NCBI GenBank assembly: GCA_018713055.1
Contig: DVFW01000042.1
Span: forward strand, 1-64,000
Reading direction: 5' to 3'
Length of the DNA stretch: 64,000 nucleotides
DNA from: Scatavimonas merdigallinarum
Lineage (GTDB): Bacteria > Bacillota > Clostridia > Oscillospirales > Acutalibacteraceae
Positions within the stretch are counted from its first letter, which is position 1. The number at the start of each line of letters is the position of its first letter. The position numbers and the translations under genes are program-made. Positions 8,182-16,397 of the stretch are shown here, piece by piece. The notes beneath the pieces are model-generated. The model was not told the DNA's origin, searched no databases, and saw nothing but the letters and a program-made list of their open reading frames with translations.

Positions 8182-8678
8182 TGGATAAGATAAGAGTAAT
8201 TATTACAAACAAGCAGAAAGAAGTAAAAATTCCTACAGGACTGCGCATGCTGGTGCGCCGTTGCTGCAATGCGGTTTTACGTTTGGAAGAATTTAAGGGT
8301 CCGGCAGAAATTAGTGTGACCTTTGTAGATAATGCGCAGATTAAGGAGTATAATAAGCAGTACCGCGACAAGGATATGGTTACGGACGTTCTTTCCTTTG
8401 GAATGGGGGAAAACGGCGTTTACGACACAGACCCTGAAACGGGTGCGCAGATTTTGGGAGACGTAGTGATTTCCATGGAAAAAGCGCAGGAGCAGGCAAG
8501 ACGCTTTGACCACAGCCTGCAGCGGGAGGTTGGGTACCTTACGGCGCATTCTGTGCTGCACCTTCTTGGTTATGACCATGAAGACAACCTGGAACGGGTA
8601 CGTATGCGCGAAAAGGAAGAGTTTATTATGGATCAGTTGGGGCTCCCGGCGTCCTCCAGCTATGTAATCAATGAATAA
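8181..8678 (+). CDS. ybeY: Endoribonuclease YbeY
   Basis: Zinc-dependent RNase of 165 residues involved in 16S rRNA 3'-end maturation and ribosome quality control. The metal site HSVLHLLGYDHE (H-x3-H-x5-H) near residue 140 is the family signature; TDVLSFGMGE is the second conserved block. Overlaps phoH and dgkA by one base each, so the three are probably translated as a coupled unit. Confidence 0.96.
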   Translation: MDKIRVIITNKQKEVKIPTGLRMLVRRCCNAVLRLEEFKGPAEISVTFVDNAQIKEYNKQYRDKDMVTDVLSFGMGENGVYDTDPETGAQILGDVVISMEKAQEQARRFDHSLQREVGYLTAHSVLHLLGYDHEDNLERVRMREKEEFIMDQLGLPASSSYVINE

Positions 8679-9175
8679 TGCGTTTTTTTCGTGCTTTTAA
8701 ATATGCTGTAAGCGGTATTGCGCACTGCATAAAAACAGAGCGGAATATACGGATACATATTGTGGTAACGGCCTATGTGCTGGTATTTGCAGCGTTTTTT
8801 GAATTGCCTGCGTTGCATTGGGCTTTACTTCTTCTGACGATTGCGGCGGTGTTGGCAGCGGAGCTTTTGAACACGGCGGTTGAACGCGTTTGCGATTACT
8901 GCGCAAAACAGCGCCATCCTTTGATTAAGGCGGCGAAAGATATGGCCGCCGGCGCGGTTCTTGTTTTGTCGGTTATTGCTGTGGCCGTGGGCGTATGCCT
9001 GTTCTGGCAGCCGCAAAAGCTTTGGGAGATGGTTACTTTTTTATGTTCCGATCCCGCGCTGTTTACCATATTTATTTTAACGGTTGTCCTAAGCCTTCTG
9101 TTTGTGATAATTGGTCCGTCTGGTATGGCGGAAAATGCAAAATGGTTATGCAGCAGAAAAAAGGATAAGGATTAG
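8678..9175 (+). CDS. dgkA: Diacylglycerol/undecaprenol kinase, DgkA family
   Basis: Integral membrane lipid kinase; Gram-positive members phosphorylate undecaprenol for cell-wall lipid recycling. The signature AAELLNTAVERVCD and KDMAAGAVL are present with three predicted membrane helices. The protein is 165 residues, about 40 longer than typical members, because of an extra C-terminal helix (LFTIFILTVVLSLLFVIIG) and a basic tail. Substrate is inferred from the phylogenetic group. Confidence 0.88.
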   Translation: MRFFRAFKYAVSGIAHCIKTERNIRIHIVVTAYVLVFAAFFELPALHWALLLLTIAAVLAAELLNTAVERVCDYCAKQRHPLIKAAKDMAAGAVLVLSVIAVAVGVCLFWQPQKLWEMVTFLCSDPALFTIFILTVVLSLLFVIIGPSGMAENAKWLCSRKKDKD

Positions 9176-9195
9176 ATTTTGATGATACGAACAGC

Positions 9196-9224
9196 AGCGG
9201 AGAGTTGTCGGCTCTCCGCTTTTT
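9196..9224 (+). terminator. Terminator between dgkA and era
   Basis: Perfect 9-bp stem (9196-9204 with 9212-9220), 7-base loop and five T. It lies inside a same-strand gene run, and no separate promoter is visible before era, so it may act as an attenuator that lowers era expression. Confidence 0.75.
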
Positions 9225-9252
9225 ACATAAAGCGTAAACATGGAGGGATATT

Positions 9253-10188
9253 TTGACTAGTACAGGTTATCATGCGGAAAACGGGCAGGAAAAAACAGCC
9301 TTTATTGCAATTGTGGGCAGGCCCAATGTGGGAAAGTCTTCTATACTGAATCAATTGCTGGGGCAAAAGGTGGCAATTGTTTCCAGCAAGCCGCAAACAA
9401 CGCGCACCAGGATTATGGGAGTTTTGACAAAGGCGGATATTCAGCTTGTTTTTATTGACACGCCCGGTATGCATAAGCCCAAAACGCAGCTTGGCGATTA
9501 TATGGTGCGCGCCGTCAGAGAATCTGTGTCCGGTGTGGACGCCTGCCTGCTTGTTGCGCAGGCGGGGAAAGCCCCGGCGGATATGGAACTTTTGCTGGTT
9601 GAAAAATTTAAGGCGCTTGGTATACCGGCGGTGCTGGCCTTAAATAAAATTGATCTTGTTAAAAACAAAGAGGATCTGATGCAGAATATTGCAGATTACA
9701 GTAAGCTGTTTGATTTTTCTGCGGTTGTACCGGTTTCCGCACTGCATGCAAACGGTATGCAGGCGCTGGAGAACGAGCTGAAAAAACAGGCACGGCAGGG
9801 CCGGCACCTGTTTGAAGGGGATACTTTAACCGACCAGCCTGAGCGGGTGCTTGCGGCAGAAATGATTCGTGAAAAGATTTTGCGGCAGTTGAATCACGAA
9901 ATTCCGCACGGGACGGCGGTTATTGTGGAAAAAATGCAGGCAAGGGAAGAAAGCGGCATAATGGATATGGACGCGGTTATTTACTGCGAGAGGGAAAGCC
10001 ATAAAGGAATTATTATTGGAAAAAACGGGGCAATGCTCAAAAGAATCGGTTCCTATGCGCGACAGGATATGGAGGCGTTTTTTGCCTGCAAAATAAACCT
10101 TTCGCTTTGGGTAAAGGTTAAAGAGGACTGGCGCAACAGGCGGGGGATTTTGCGGTCGCTAGGTTATGACAGCGATTATTTTCGTTAA
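9253..10188 (+). CDS. era: GTPase Era
   Basis: Ribosome-assembly GTPase that binds the 3' end of 16S rRNA. G1 GRPNVGKS at residues 22-29, G3 DTPGMHKP, G4 NKID, then a KH RNA-binding domain with IIIGKNGAMLKRIG; 311 residues. It starts at TTG with GGAGGG five bases upstream, and no alternative start gives the full G domain. It follows ybeY and dgkA as in Bacillus. Confidence 0.96.
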   Translation: MTSTGYHAENGQEKTAFIAIVGRPNVGKSSILNQLLGQKVAIVSSKPQTTRTRIMGVLTKADIQLVFIDTPGMHKPKTQLGDYMVRAVRESVSGVDACLLVAQAGKAPADMELLLVEKFKALGIPAVLALNKIDLVKNKEDLMQNIADYSKLFDFSAVVPVSALHANGMQALENELKKQARQGRHLFEGDTLTDQPERVLAAEMIREKILRQLNHEIPHGTAVIVEKMQAREESGIMDMDAVIYCERESHKGIIIGKNGAMLKRIGSYARQDMEAFFACKINLSLWVKVKEDWRNRRGILRSLGYDSDYFR

Positions 10189-10319
10189 TATAAAAACGGG
10201 AAAATTTAACTTTCATTTCTTCTACAATTTACACGCTATATCATCAAGCCGGGTGCGTATACTGTTAATAGGGATGCAAAAAACCATTCCCGCTATTTAA
10301 CGTTAAGGGTGTGTAAGGT

Positions 10320-10496
10320 ATGGATGAAACGGATGCATGGACGGCCTTTTTGAAATCGGGCAGCGTTCTGGACTATTTAACGTATACAAGCATAAAAAAC
10401 GGTAAGGATTTTGCAGACAACACGCAGGAGGCGGAGCATGAAAATCAGCACGGACGGCCTGATTATAAAGGAACAGAATATAGGGGAGCAAAATAG
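10320..10496 (+). CDS. yqzL: YqzL-like small protein
   Basis: A 58-residue protein beginning MDETDAWTAFLKSGSVLDYL. The pattern W-x2-F-x3-G-S-x2-D-Y-L is that of the YqzL-like family, which in Bacillus also sits between era and recO. Function is unknown. AAGGGTG precedes the ATG. Its last 59 bases overlap the recO start in another frame, which suggests coupled translation. The C-terminal half is polar and may exist mainly because of the overlap. Confidence 0.8.
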   Translation: MDETDAWTAFLKSGSVLDYLTYTSIKNGKDFADNTQEAEHENQHGRPDYKGTEYRGAK

Positions 10497-11184
10497 ACTT
10501 GTGACAGCGCTTACAAAGAGTCATGGCATTATACGGGCGTTTGTCAGGAATGCCCGCAGCATAAAAAGCCCCAAAGGTTCTGCAACACGGCTGTTGTGCT
10601 ATTCCCGGCTTACTATTTTTATTGGCCGGGATACATATACAATTGACGAGGCGCAATCGCAGGAAATGTTTGTAAGCCTGCGCACGGATATTGTAAAAAT
10701 GTCTTTGGCGCAGTATTTTTGCGAACTTGCGTTGGCTTTTGCACCGGAAAATCTTCCGGCAGAGGAGTATTTGCGCCTGTTTTTAAACGGGTTGTACGTA
10801 TTGTCCAGAGAAAAACGCTCCAGAGGGCTGGTAAAGGCGGCCGTGGAGCTGCGGCTTTTGTCCATTGCAGGTTACATGCCAGACCTTATGTGCTGCAACG
10901 GCTGCCAATGTTATGCGCATGAGAACATGTTTTTTTTACCGCAAAGCGGTATATTGCTGTGTGGAGATTGTATACAGGGAAGAGAAAAATACGGTATATT
11001 GCTTGGCATGGGTGTGACAACGGCAATGCGGCATTGTATTTACGCGCCGTTTGAAAAGCTTTTTGGCTTTACCCTGCCGGAGCCATCCGTTGCGCTTTTG
11101 GAGCAGGCAAGCGAGGCGTATGTGCTGCATGTGAGCGAGCGTGTCTTTAAAACGCTTGATTTTTATAAAACGATTCAAAATTGA
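10438..11184 (+). CDS. recO: DNA repair protein RecO
   Basis: Mediator of RecF-pathway recombination that anneals single strands and helps load RecA. The 248-residue protein has an N-terminal OB fold (DGLIIKEQNIGEQNRLVT) and a zinc finger with CCNGCQCYAHEN and, 20 residues on, CGDC. AGGAGG lies six bases before the ATG at 10438; the frame is open from 10411 but that start has no ribosome site. Confidence 0.93.
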   Translation: MKISTDGLIIKEQNIGEQNRLVTALTKSHGIIRAFVRNARSIKSPKGSATRLLCYSRLTIFIGRDTYTIDEAQSQEMFVSLRTDIVKMSLAQYFCELALAFAPENLPAEEYLRLFLNGLYVLSREKRSRGLVKAAVELRLLSIAGYMPDLMCCNGCQCYAHENMFFLPQSGILLCGDCIQGREKYGILLGMGVTTAMRHCIYAPFEKLFGFTLPEPSVALLEQASEAYVLHVSERVFKTLDFYKTIQN

Positions 11185-11205
11185 CGACAAGTTGGAGATA
11201 CATAT

Positions 11206-13563
11206 ATGAACAAACATGAAAAGGCTTTGGAGCTTGATAAAATACTGGACAGGTTATCACAGGAAACAACCTGCCCTGACGCACGCGATCTGGCGTTGCG
11301 TTTGGAGCCTGTGCATAACGCCGCGCAGGCGCGGCGTTTGCTGGAGGAAACGGCGGATGCGCATATGCTTGCAGGACGTTTTGGGGCGCCGTCATTTTAC
11401 GGTATGGAAAATGTCACAAATGCGTTGAAAAGAGGGCAAGCGGGCGGTATTTTGACAATGAAGGAACTGCTTTTGATAGCACAGTGCCTTCGTGTAATTC
11501 GTTCAGTTGCCCAGTGGAGACAAAAGTCGCAGGCAATAAAAACGGCGCTGGATCTTCGTTTTGAAGGGCTTATCCCCAATAAATATATGGAGGATAAAAT
11601 TACCGGTGCGATTTTATCGGAAGATGAAATGGCGGACCAGGCTTCGCACACGCTTGCGGAAATCCGAAAAAAAATAGCTGCAACGTCTGCAAAAGCAAGG
11701 GAAGCGCTTGAAAAAATGGTGCGCTCCGCTGCCTATCAGAAGTATTTGCAGGAAGCAATTATTACGATGCGCGACGGCAGATTTGTTGTGCCTGTCAAGG
11801 CGGAATGCAAGGGGAATATCAGCGGCCTGGTACACGATACTTCCGCCAGCGGCGCAACGCTTTTTATTGAGCCTATGAGCGTGGTAGAAGCCAATAATGA
11901 GATAAAAGTACTCAAGGCAAAGGAAGAGCAGGAAATAGAACGGATTTTATTTGCGCTTTCCGCAGAAGTAGGTTCGTTTGCAGATGCGATTATTGGCAGC
12001 TACGAAAACCTGGTGGAGCTAAATGTTATCTTTGCAAAAGCGCAGCTCGGCTATAAAATGAAAGCCAGTGTGCCTGTGCTTAACGAGGAGGGAATCATCC
12101 GTCTGCACAGCGCGCGCCATCCACTGATTGCTTCGGACCGGGTTGTGCCTACGGATATAGAGCTGGGCGACCGCTTTGATACGCTTGTGATTACAGGGCC
12201 AAACACAGGCGGAAAAACGGTGTCGCTGAAAACGCTGGGGCTTTTAACCCTGATGGCCATGTGCGGGCTTATGATCCCGGTGCGCGACAACAGCCAGATT
12301 TCTGTATTTCAAAATGTTTTAGTCGACATTGGCGACGAGCAGAGCATTGAGCAATCGCTTTCTACTTTTTCCGCACATATGACCAATATTACACAAATTT
12401 TAAAGCAGGCCGATGCAAACAGTTTGGTGTTAATTGATGAGCTTGGCGCGGGGACAGACCCTGTAGAGGGCGCGGCGCTGGCTATTGCCATATTGGAGCG
12501 TTTGCACGCGATAGGTGCGAAAACAGCCTCTACCACCCATTATGCAGAGCTTAAAGCATATGCACTGCAGACTAAACGTGTAGAGAACGGCTGCTGCGAA
12601 TTTGACGTTGCGACTTTGCGACCAACCTATAAGCTTTTAATTGGCGTGGCGGGCAAGTCGAATGCCTTTGCCATATCAGAACGCCTGGGACTGGAACAGG
12701 CGGTGGTGGAAAGGGCGCGCACGCTTGTTTCAAGGGAAAACAGAGCGTTTGAGGACGTTATGCAGACCTTGGAAAGCAAAAGACAGGAACTGGAAAAGCA
12801 CTTAAAACAGGCGCAGCAGGCCGTCTTACAGGCGCAGGCAGACAGACAGGCTGCAAAAAAAGAGCTGGACGGCGTAAAACAGCAGACCGAGAAGGAAATA
12901 AAAAGGGCAAAGGAAGAGGCGCAGCGCATCAGCACACAGACAAAAGCGCAAGCCTATGCGATTTTGGACCACCTGGAAGAAGTACAGAAAAAGAAGGAGA
13001 GTCTTTCAGCAGAAGACAGAACGCGTTTAAAGGCCAAAATAAAGTCTATGGAGGACAGTGCAGACCCCATAAAAGAAAAGGAAAACGATGGATATAAGCT
13101 GCCAAGAAAACTTAAACCAGGGGACAGCGTATTGATTTTTGATATTGACAAGGAGGGCGTGGTATTAAAGGAAGAGGATGCTGCCGGGCAGGTGCTTGTA
13201 CAGGCGGGAATTATTAAAACAAAGGTTCCGGTCGCTAACCTGCGGCTGCTGGATCAAAAACCAAAGCAACAGGTTGTGCGCTCTGTATCAAGAAACGTCA
13301 GGGGAAGGTCGGATATACGGCCTGTAACGGAAGTAGACCTGCGGGGAATGACCGCAATAGAAGCTGTTATGGAGCTGGACAGCGCAATTGACGCTGCCGT
13401 GCTTTCCGGTTTAGGGCGGCTTACGGTGATTCATGGCAAGGGAACAGGCGTTTTACGCCGTGAGGTGCATACGTTTTTAAAGGGACATAAGGCCGTTTGT
13501 TCGTTTCGTCTGGGCGTCTATGGAGAGGGTGAAACGGGTGTGACTATTGTGGAACTGAAATAA
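11206..13563 (+). CDS. mutS2: Endonuclease MutS2
   Basis: MutS-family ATPase with nuclease domain; members suppress recombination or rescue collided ribosomes. The 785 residues comprise a MutS core with clamp, the ATPase (Walker A GPNTGGKT, Walker B LVLIDELGAGTDP), a long Glu/Lys/Gln-rich coiled coil from about 515 to 620, a KOW-like segment, and a C-terminal Smr domain (VDLRGMTAIEAV, IHGKGTGVLRREV). The mismatch-recognition domain of MutS1 is absent, as expected. Confidence 0.95.
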   Translation: MNKHEKALELDKILDRLSQETTCPDARDLALRLEPVHNAAQARRLLEETADAHMLAGRFGAPSFYGMENVTNALKRGQAGGILTMKELLLIAQCLRVIRSVAQWRQKSQAIKTALDLRFEGLIPNKYMEDKITGAILSEDEMADQASHTLAEIRKKIAATSAKAREALEKMVRSAAYQKYLQEAIITMRDGRFVVPVKAECKGNISGLVHDTSASGATLFIEPMSVVEANNEIKVLKAKEEQEIERILFALSAEVGSFADAIIGSYENLVELNVIFAKAQLGYKMKASVPVLNEEGIIRLHSARHPLIASDRVVPTDIELGDRFDTLVITGPNTGGKTVSLKTLGLLTLMAMCGLMIPVRDNSQISVFQNVLVDIGDEQSIEQSLSTFSAHMTNITQILKQADANSLVLIDELGAGTDPVEGAALAIAILERLHAIGAKTASTTHYAELKAYALQTKRVENGCCEFDVATLRPTYKLLIGVAGKSNAFAISERLGLEQAVVERARTLVSRENRAFEDVMQTLESKRQELEKHLKQAQQAVLQAQADRQAAKKELDGVKQQTEKEIKRAKEEAQRISTQTKAQAYAILDHLEEVQKKKESLSAEDRTRLKAKIKSMEDSADPIKEKENDGYKLPRKLKPGDSVLIFDIDKEGVVLKEEDAAGQVLVQAGIIKTKVPVANLRLLDQKPKQQVVRSVSRNVRGRSDIRPVTEVDLRGMTAIEAVMELDSAIDAAVLSGLGRLTVIHGKGTGVLRREVHTFLKGHKAVCSFRLGVYGEGETGVTIVELK

Positions 13564-13574
13564 GGAGGAAAACT

Positions 13575-14342
13575 ATGCCGGAAAGGGATCAACGCAAGCG
13601 GCAACCGGCGTTTGCAGATCAATATGGAGATTCTTATGGGGAATTGCAAAATAGCGAGAAAAAACGCAGACATTTTGGAAGGAATATACTGATTACGCTA
13701 GGCGTTTTGATTGTTTTGCTGGCTGTTTCGTTCGTTGTAGTGGTTTGTTTGGCACTGCAGACGGAGGATCTGGAAAAATTTGATACGCCGCCGGATGACG
13801 GGCTGGTCTACACGTTGGCGCAGTCATTTATTTTTGGACAAAGGCAGGAAATTACGGATGAGCAGATCAACGCGTTTTTCGCCTGTCTTTTTGATCAGAA
13901 GCAGGAATCTGTGCCAGAGGGTTTGCAAATTTCGGCAGATGCGCTTGCTGTCTATTTTCACGATACGCAGCCAAGTGAAATTTATGTAAAACTGTTGTGT
14001 GGAAAGCAGGTGGTTGTACTTTCCGCGCTTGCAGATATATGGCTGGACACGGAGCAAAAGCAATTGATTGTGGACATAAAAGAAACCAGGATTGGCGCAC
14101 TTGCGGTCGCGCCGGACTGGGTAATCCCGTTTTTGTTTGCGCATGAGGCGGTTACACCTGTTTCTGACCAAATTTCCTGCAGCGGCAATTTGGTATACGT
14201 GCCGTCTTACTGGACGGTGCAGGCGCTTTCAAACGAGGTGACATTTGAAGTGAAAGAATTTATTCCACAGCAGGCGCACGTGCAAATTCTTACTTCCAGC
14301 GCCGCAGATGTAATTGGGGGATTTTTTGAAGGGCTTTTTTAA
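13575..14342 (+). CDS. Membrane-anchored hypothetical protein, possibly YpmS/DUF2140-like
   Basis: 255 residues: a charged cytoplasmic N-terminus, one membrane helix at about 37-60 (ILITLGVLIVLLAVSFVVVV), then an extracytoplasmic domain of alternating beta-type segments. The region with EITDEQINAFFACLF followed by strands around VKLLCGKQVVVLSALADIWL resembles the layout of YpmS/DUF2140 proteins, but I see no decisive motif. A strong AAGGAGG lies 11 bases after the mutS2 stop, so it is co-transcribed with mutS2 and ended by the terminator at 14439. Confidence 0.6.
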   Translation: MPERDQRKRQPAFADQYGDSYGELQNSEKKRRHFGRNILITLGVLIVLLAVSFVVVVCLALQTEDLEKFDTPPDDGLVYTLAQSFIFGQRQEITDEQINAFFACLFDQKQESVPEGLQISADALAVYFHDTQPSEIYVKLLCGKQVVVLSALADIWLDTEQKQLIVDIKETRIGALAVAPDWVIPFLFAHEAVTPVSDQISCSGNLVYVPSYWTVQALSNEVTFEVKEFIPQQAHVQILTSSAADVIGGFFEGLF

Positions 14343-14438
14343 AAGCAGAAAGACTTGCATAAAAACGGATAAACGGCGGTTGTGCAGAAAAGCTTAAAAA
14401 CGTGAGCAGAAAAAGCGCTGTTAATATATCAGATGGAG

Positions 14439-14466
14439 AGCAGAGCGCATTAGCGCTCTGCTTTTT
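14439..14466 (+). terminator. Terminator after the mutS2 operon
   Basis: AGCAGAGCGC pairs with GCGCTCTGCT across ATTA, followed by TTTTT. The T-run overlaps the -35 of the rimM promoter. Confidence 0.85.
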
Positions 14467-14493
14467 GCAAAAGCAAGCAGAATATGATACAAT
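14465..14493 (+). promoter_or_regulatory. Promoter of rimM-trmD
   Basis: TTGCAA (14465-14470), 17 bases, TACAAT (14488-14493), about 40 bases before rimM. Confidence 0.5.
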
Positions 14494-14531
14494 CAACGTC
14501 AGATATAATAAAAGAAGAAAAGGAGAGCGGC

Positions 14532-15044
14532 ATGCGCAAAAGGTATTTGGAAATAGGTAAAATTGTTGGAACACACGGGCTAAGGGGCGAAATGCGGGTG
14601 GAACCCTGGTGCGATACGCCGGCTTTCTTTTGCAGGTTTCAAACACTGTATTTGCAAGAGGGGGAAAAAAAGCTGTCTGTTTGTTCCCGCGTACATAAGC
14701 GGCTGGCCATTATGAAGGCGGAAGGCATAGACACGATAGAACAAGCAGACCTTATGCGGGGAAAAGTTTTGTATATGGACAGAAACGATGTTGCATTGGA
14801 AGAAGATGTGTACTTTATACAGGACATTATTGGGCTTCGAGTGCTTGATATTGACAGCAACAAAGAATATGGGATTATAACGGATGTATTTAAAACCGGA
14901 GCAAATGATGTGTACCAGGTAATGGACAGTGAAAAAAAAGAGTTCCTTTTGCCGGTAATTGATGAAATTATCAAAAAAACAGATATTGAAGACGGTGTTG
15001 TGCTGATAAAACCAATGAAAGGACTTTTTGAAGATGCGGATTGA
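14532..15044 (+). CDS. rimM: Ribosome maturation factor RimM
   Basis: 170-residue 30S maturation factor binding S19. The N-terminal RimM domain begins YLEIGKIVGTHGLRGEMRV; a C-terminal PRC barrel contains DIIGLRVLDIDSN and ends EFLLPVIDEIIKKTD. The ATG at 14532 has AAGGAGAG upstream; the frame extends to 14484 without a ribosome site. The stop lies inside trmD. The rpsP and khpA genes usually found upstream are absent here. Confidence 0.95.
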   Translation: MRKRYLEIGKIVGTHGLRGEMRVEPWCDTPAFFCRFQTLYLQEGEKKLSVCSRVHKRLAIMKAEGIDTIEQADLMRGKVLYMDRNDVALEEDVYFIQDIIGLRVLDIDSNKEYGIITDVFKTGANDVYQVMDSEKKEFLLPVIDEIIKKTDIEDGVVLIKPMKGLFEDAD

Positions 15045-15774
15045 CCTGATTACGCTGTTCCCCGAAATGTGTGAGGCGGTTATGGCGGAAAGCATTATTG
15101 GACGGGCAAGACAGCGGGGCGCACTTGAAATTGTGTGCCACCAGCTGCGAGATTTTGCCTTTAACAAACACAACCGCGTGGACGATGCACCATATGGCGG
15201 TGGGATGGGTATGCTGTTAATGGCGCAGCCTGTTGCGCTTTGCTTTGAGAATATTTGCGAAATTCTTGGAAAAAAGCCGCATTTTATCTATATGTCGCCG
15301 CAAGGAAAAGTTCTTACACAGCAAAGAATAAAGGAGCTGTCGCGGTATGATACTATCTGTATACTTTGCGGCCATTATGAGGGGGTCGATCAGCGTGTGA
15401 TCGATGCATATGTAGATGAACAGATATCCATAGGCGATTATGTTCTTACCGGCGGCGAACTTCCGGCGCTGATTCTTGCAGACGCTGTAAGCCGAATGGT
15501 CCCCGGCGTTTTATCAGACGATCTTTGCTTTGAAGAGGAAAGCCATTTTGGCGGGTTGTTGGAATATCCACAATATACGCGCCCGGCGGTTTGGCGTGAA
15601 CGGGAAACGCCGCAGGTGCTGCTTTCCGGTCATCATGCAAATATTGAAAGATGGAGGAGGCAGCAGTCTTTGCTGCGTACCAGGCAACTTCGCCCCGATC
15701 TGCTTGCACAGGCGCAGCTGTCGTTGGAGGATAGGCATTTTTTAGATGAAACAGCGGGGGAAATTGACGAATAA
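15034..15774 (+). CDS. trmD: tRNA (guanine-37-N1)-methyltransferase TrmD
   Basis: SPOUT methyltransferase of 246 residues that makes m1G37 and prevents frameshifting. Starts MRIDLITLFPEM; SAM-knot motifs YMSPQGKVL, LCGHYEGVDQRV and SIGDYVLTGGELPAL are visible, then GLLEYPQYTRP. The ATG at 15034 matches the family start; a TTG at 15028 is an alternative. Overlaps rimM by 11 bases. Confidence 0.96.
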   Translation: MRIDLITLFPEMCEAVMAESIIGRARQRGALEIVCHQLRDFAFNKHNRVDDAPYGGGMGMLLMAQPVALCFENICEILGKKPHFIYMSPQGKVLTQQRIKELSRYDTICILCGHYEGVDQRVIDAYVDEQISIGDYVLTGGELPALILADAVSRMVPGVLSDDLCFEEESHFGGLLEYPQYTRPAVWRERETPQVLLSGHHANIERWRRQQSLLRTRQLRPDLLAQAQLSLEDRHFLDETAGEIDE

Positions 15775-15902
15775 ATTTTTTATAGAAATAAATACTGTAT
15801 GTCTGAAACAAAAATCGCAATACTTTTTGGCAAAGTTGTACAAGAAAGCGCGGAGGTGTTCGTCGGCAAATCGTTCATCAATCCGAAAATAGAAAAATAA
15901 TG

Positions 15903-15930
15903 TTGACGGTGGTTTTCTTTGTGCTATAAT
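15903..15930 (+). promoter_or_regulatory. Promoter of the HPr gene
   Basis: TTGACG (15903-15908), 16 bases, TATAAT (15925-15930). The mRNA leader to the HPr start is about 100 bases. The 264-base stretch after trmD holds nothing else I can support. Confidence 0.7.
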
Positions 15931-16038
15931 ACTAATTATTCATAAGAGGAAGTTTTTGTTTGGGAAACGCTTTTGGCATTACATGCAAATAGGTTTATAG
16001 TTTAAATGAAATTTATGTATGTAGGAGAGGGTTCAATT

Positions 16039-16302
16039 ATGTTTGTAAAAGATGTAGAAGTTCAAAATCAGGTAGGTCTTCACGCGCGCCCGGCAACTTT
16101 CTTTATTCAGAAAGCCAACGAGTATAAATCTTCCATTTGGGTTGAAAAGGAAGAAAGAAGAGTAAACGCAAAGAGCCTTCTGGGCGTTCTTTCGCTTGGT
16201 ATTGTTGGGGGGACTTCCATCCGGATTATTGCGGACGGCGCGGATGAACAGGGTGCTGTAAACGATCTGGTAAAGCTTGTTGAGTCAGGGTTTGCAGAAT
16301 AA
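16039..16302 (+). CDS. HPr family phosphocarrier protein
   Basis: 87-residue PTS phosphocarrier. His15 lies in GLHARPA, the site phosphorylated by enzyme I. Ser46 lies in NAKSLLGVLSLGI at the exact position phosphorylated by HPr kinase in Gram-positives, so a role in catabolite control (as HPr or Crh partner of CcpA) is likely. AGGAGAGGG precedes the ATG at 16039. Both regulatory residues argue for true HPr rather than Crh. No enzyme I gene is nearby. Confidence 0.92.
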   Translation: MFVKDVEVQNQVGLHARPATFFIQKANEYKSSIWVEKEERRVNAKSLLGVLSLGIVGGTSIRIIADGADEQGAVNDLVKLVESGFAE

Positions 16303-16326
16303 TTGGAAAACAGGCGAAAAGTTTGT

Positions 16327-16354
16327 GGGCGGAGCTGTACTCCGCCCGTTTTTT
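16327..16354 (+). terminator. Terminator after the HPr gene
   Basis: GGGCGGAG (16327-16334) pairs with CTCCGCCC (16340-16347), loop of five, then a T-run at 16349-16354. Confidence 0.85.
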
Positions 16355-16397
16355 GTTATGATAAAAATGTTATGAAGAAAAGGGCTGGTGAAACGGC

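Noticed and set aside
14580..15173. 197-codon open frame on the minus strand
   Set aside because: Opposite rimM and trmD, both certain genes.
15799..15900. 33-codon open frame starting MSETKIAILFGK between trmD and the HPr gene
   Set aside because: No ribosome site and no homologue recognised; AT-rich DNA gives such frames by chance. It could be revisited if conserved.
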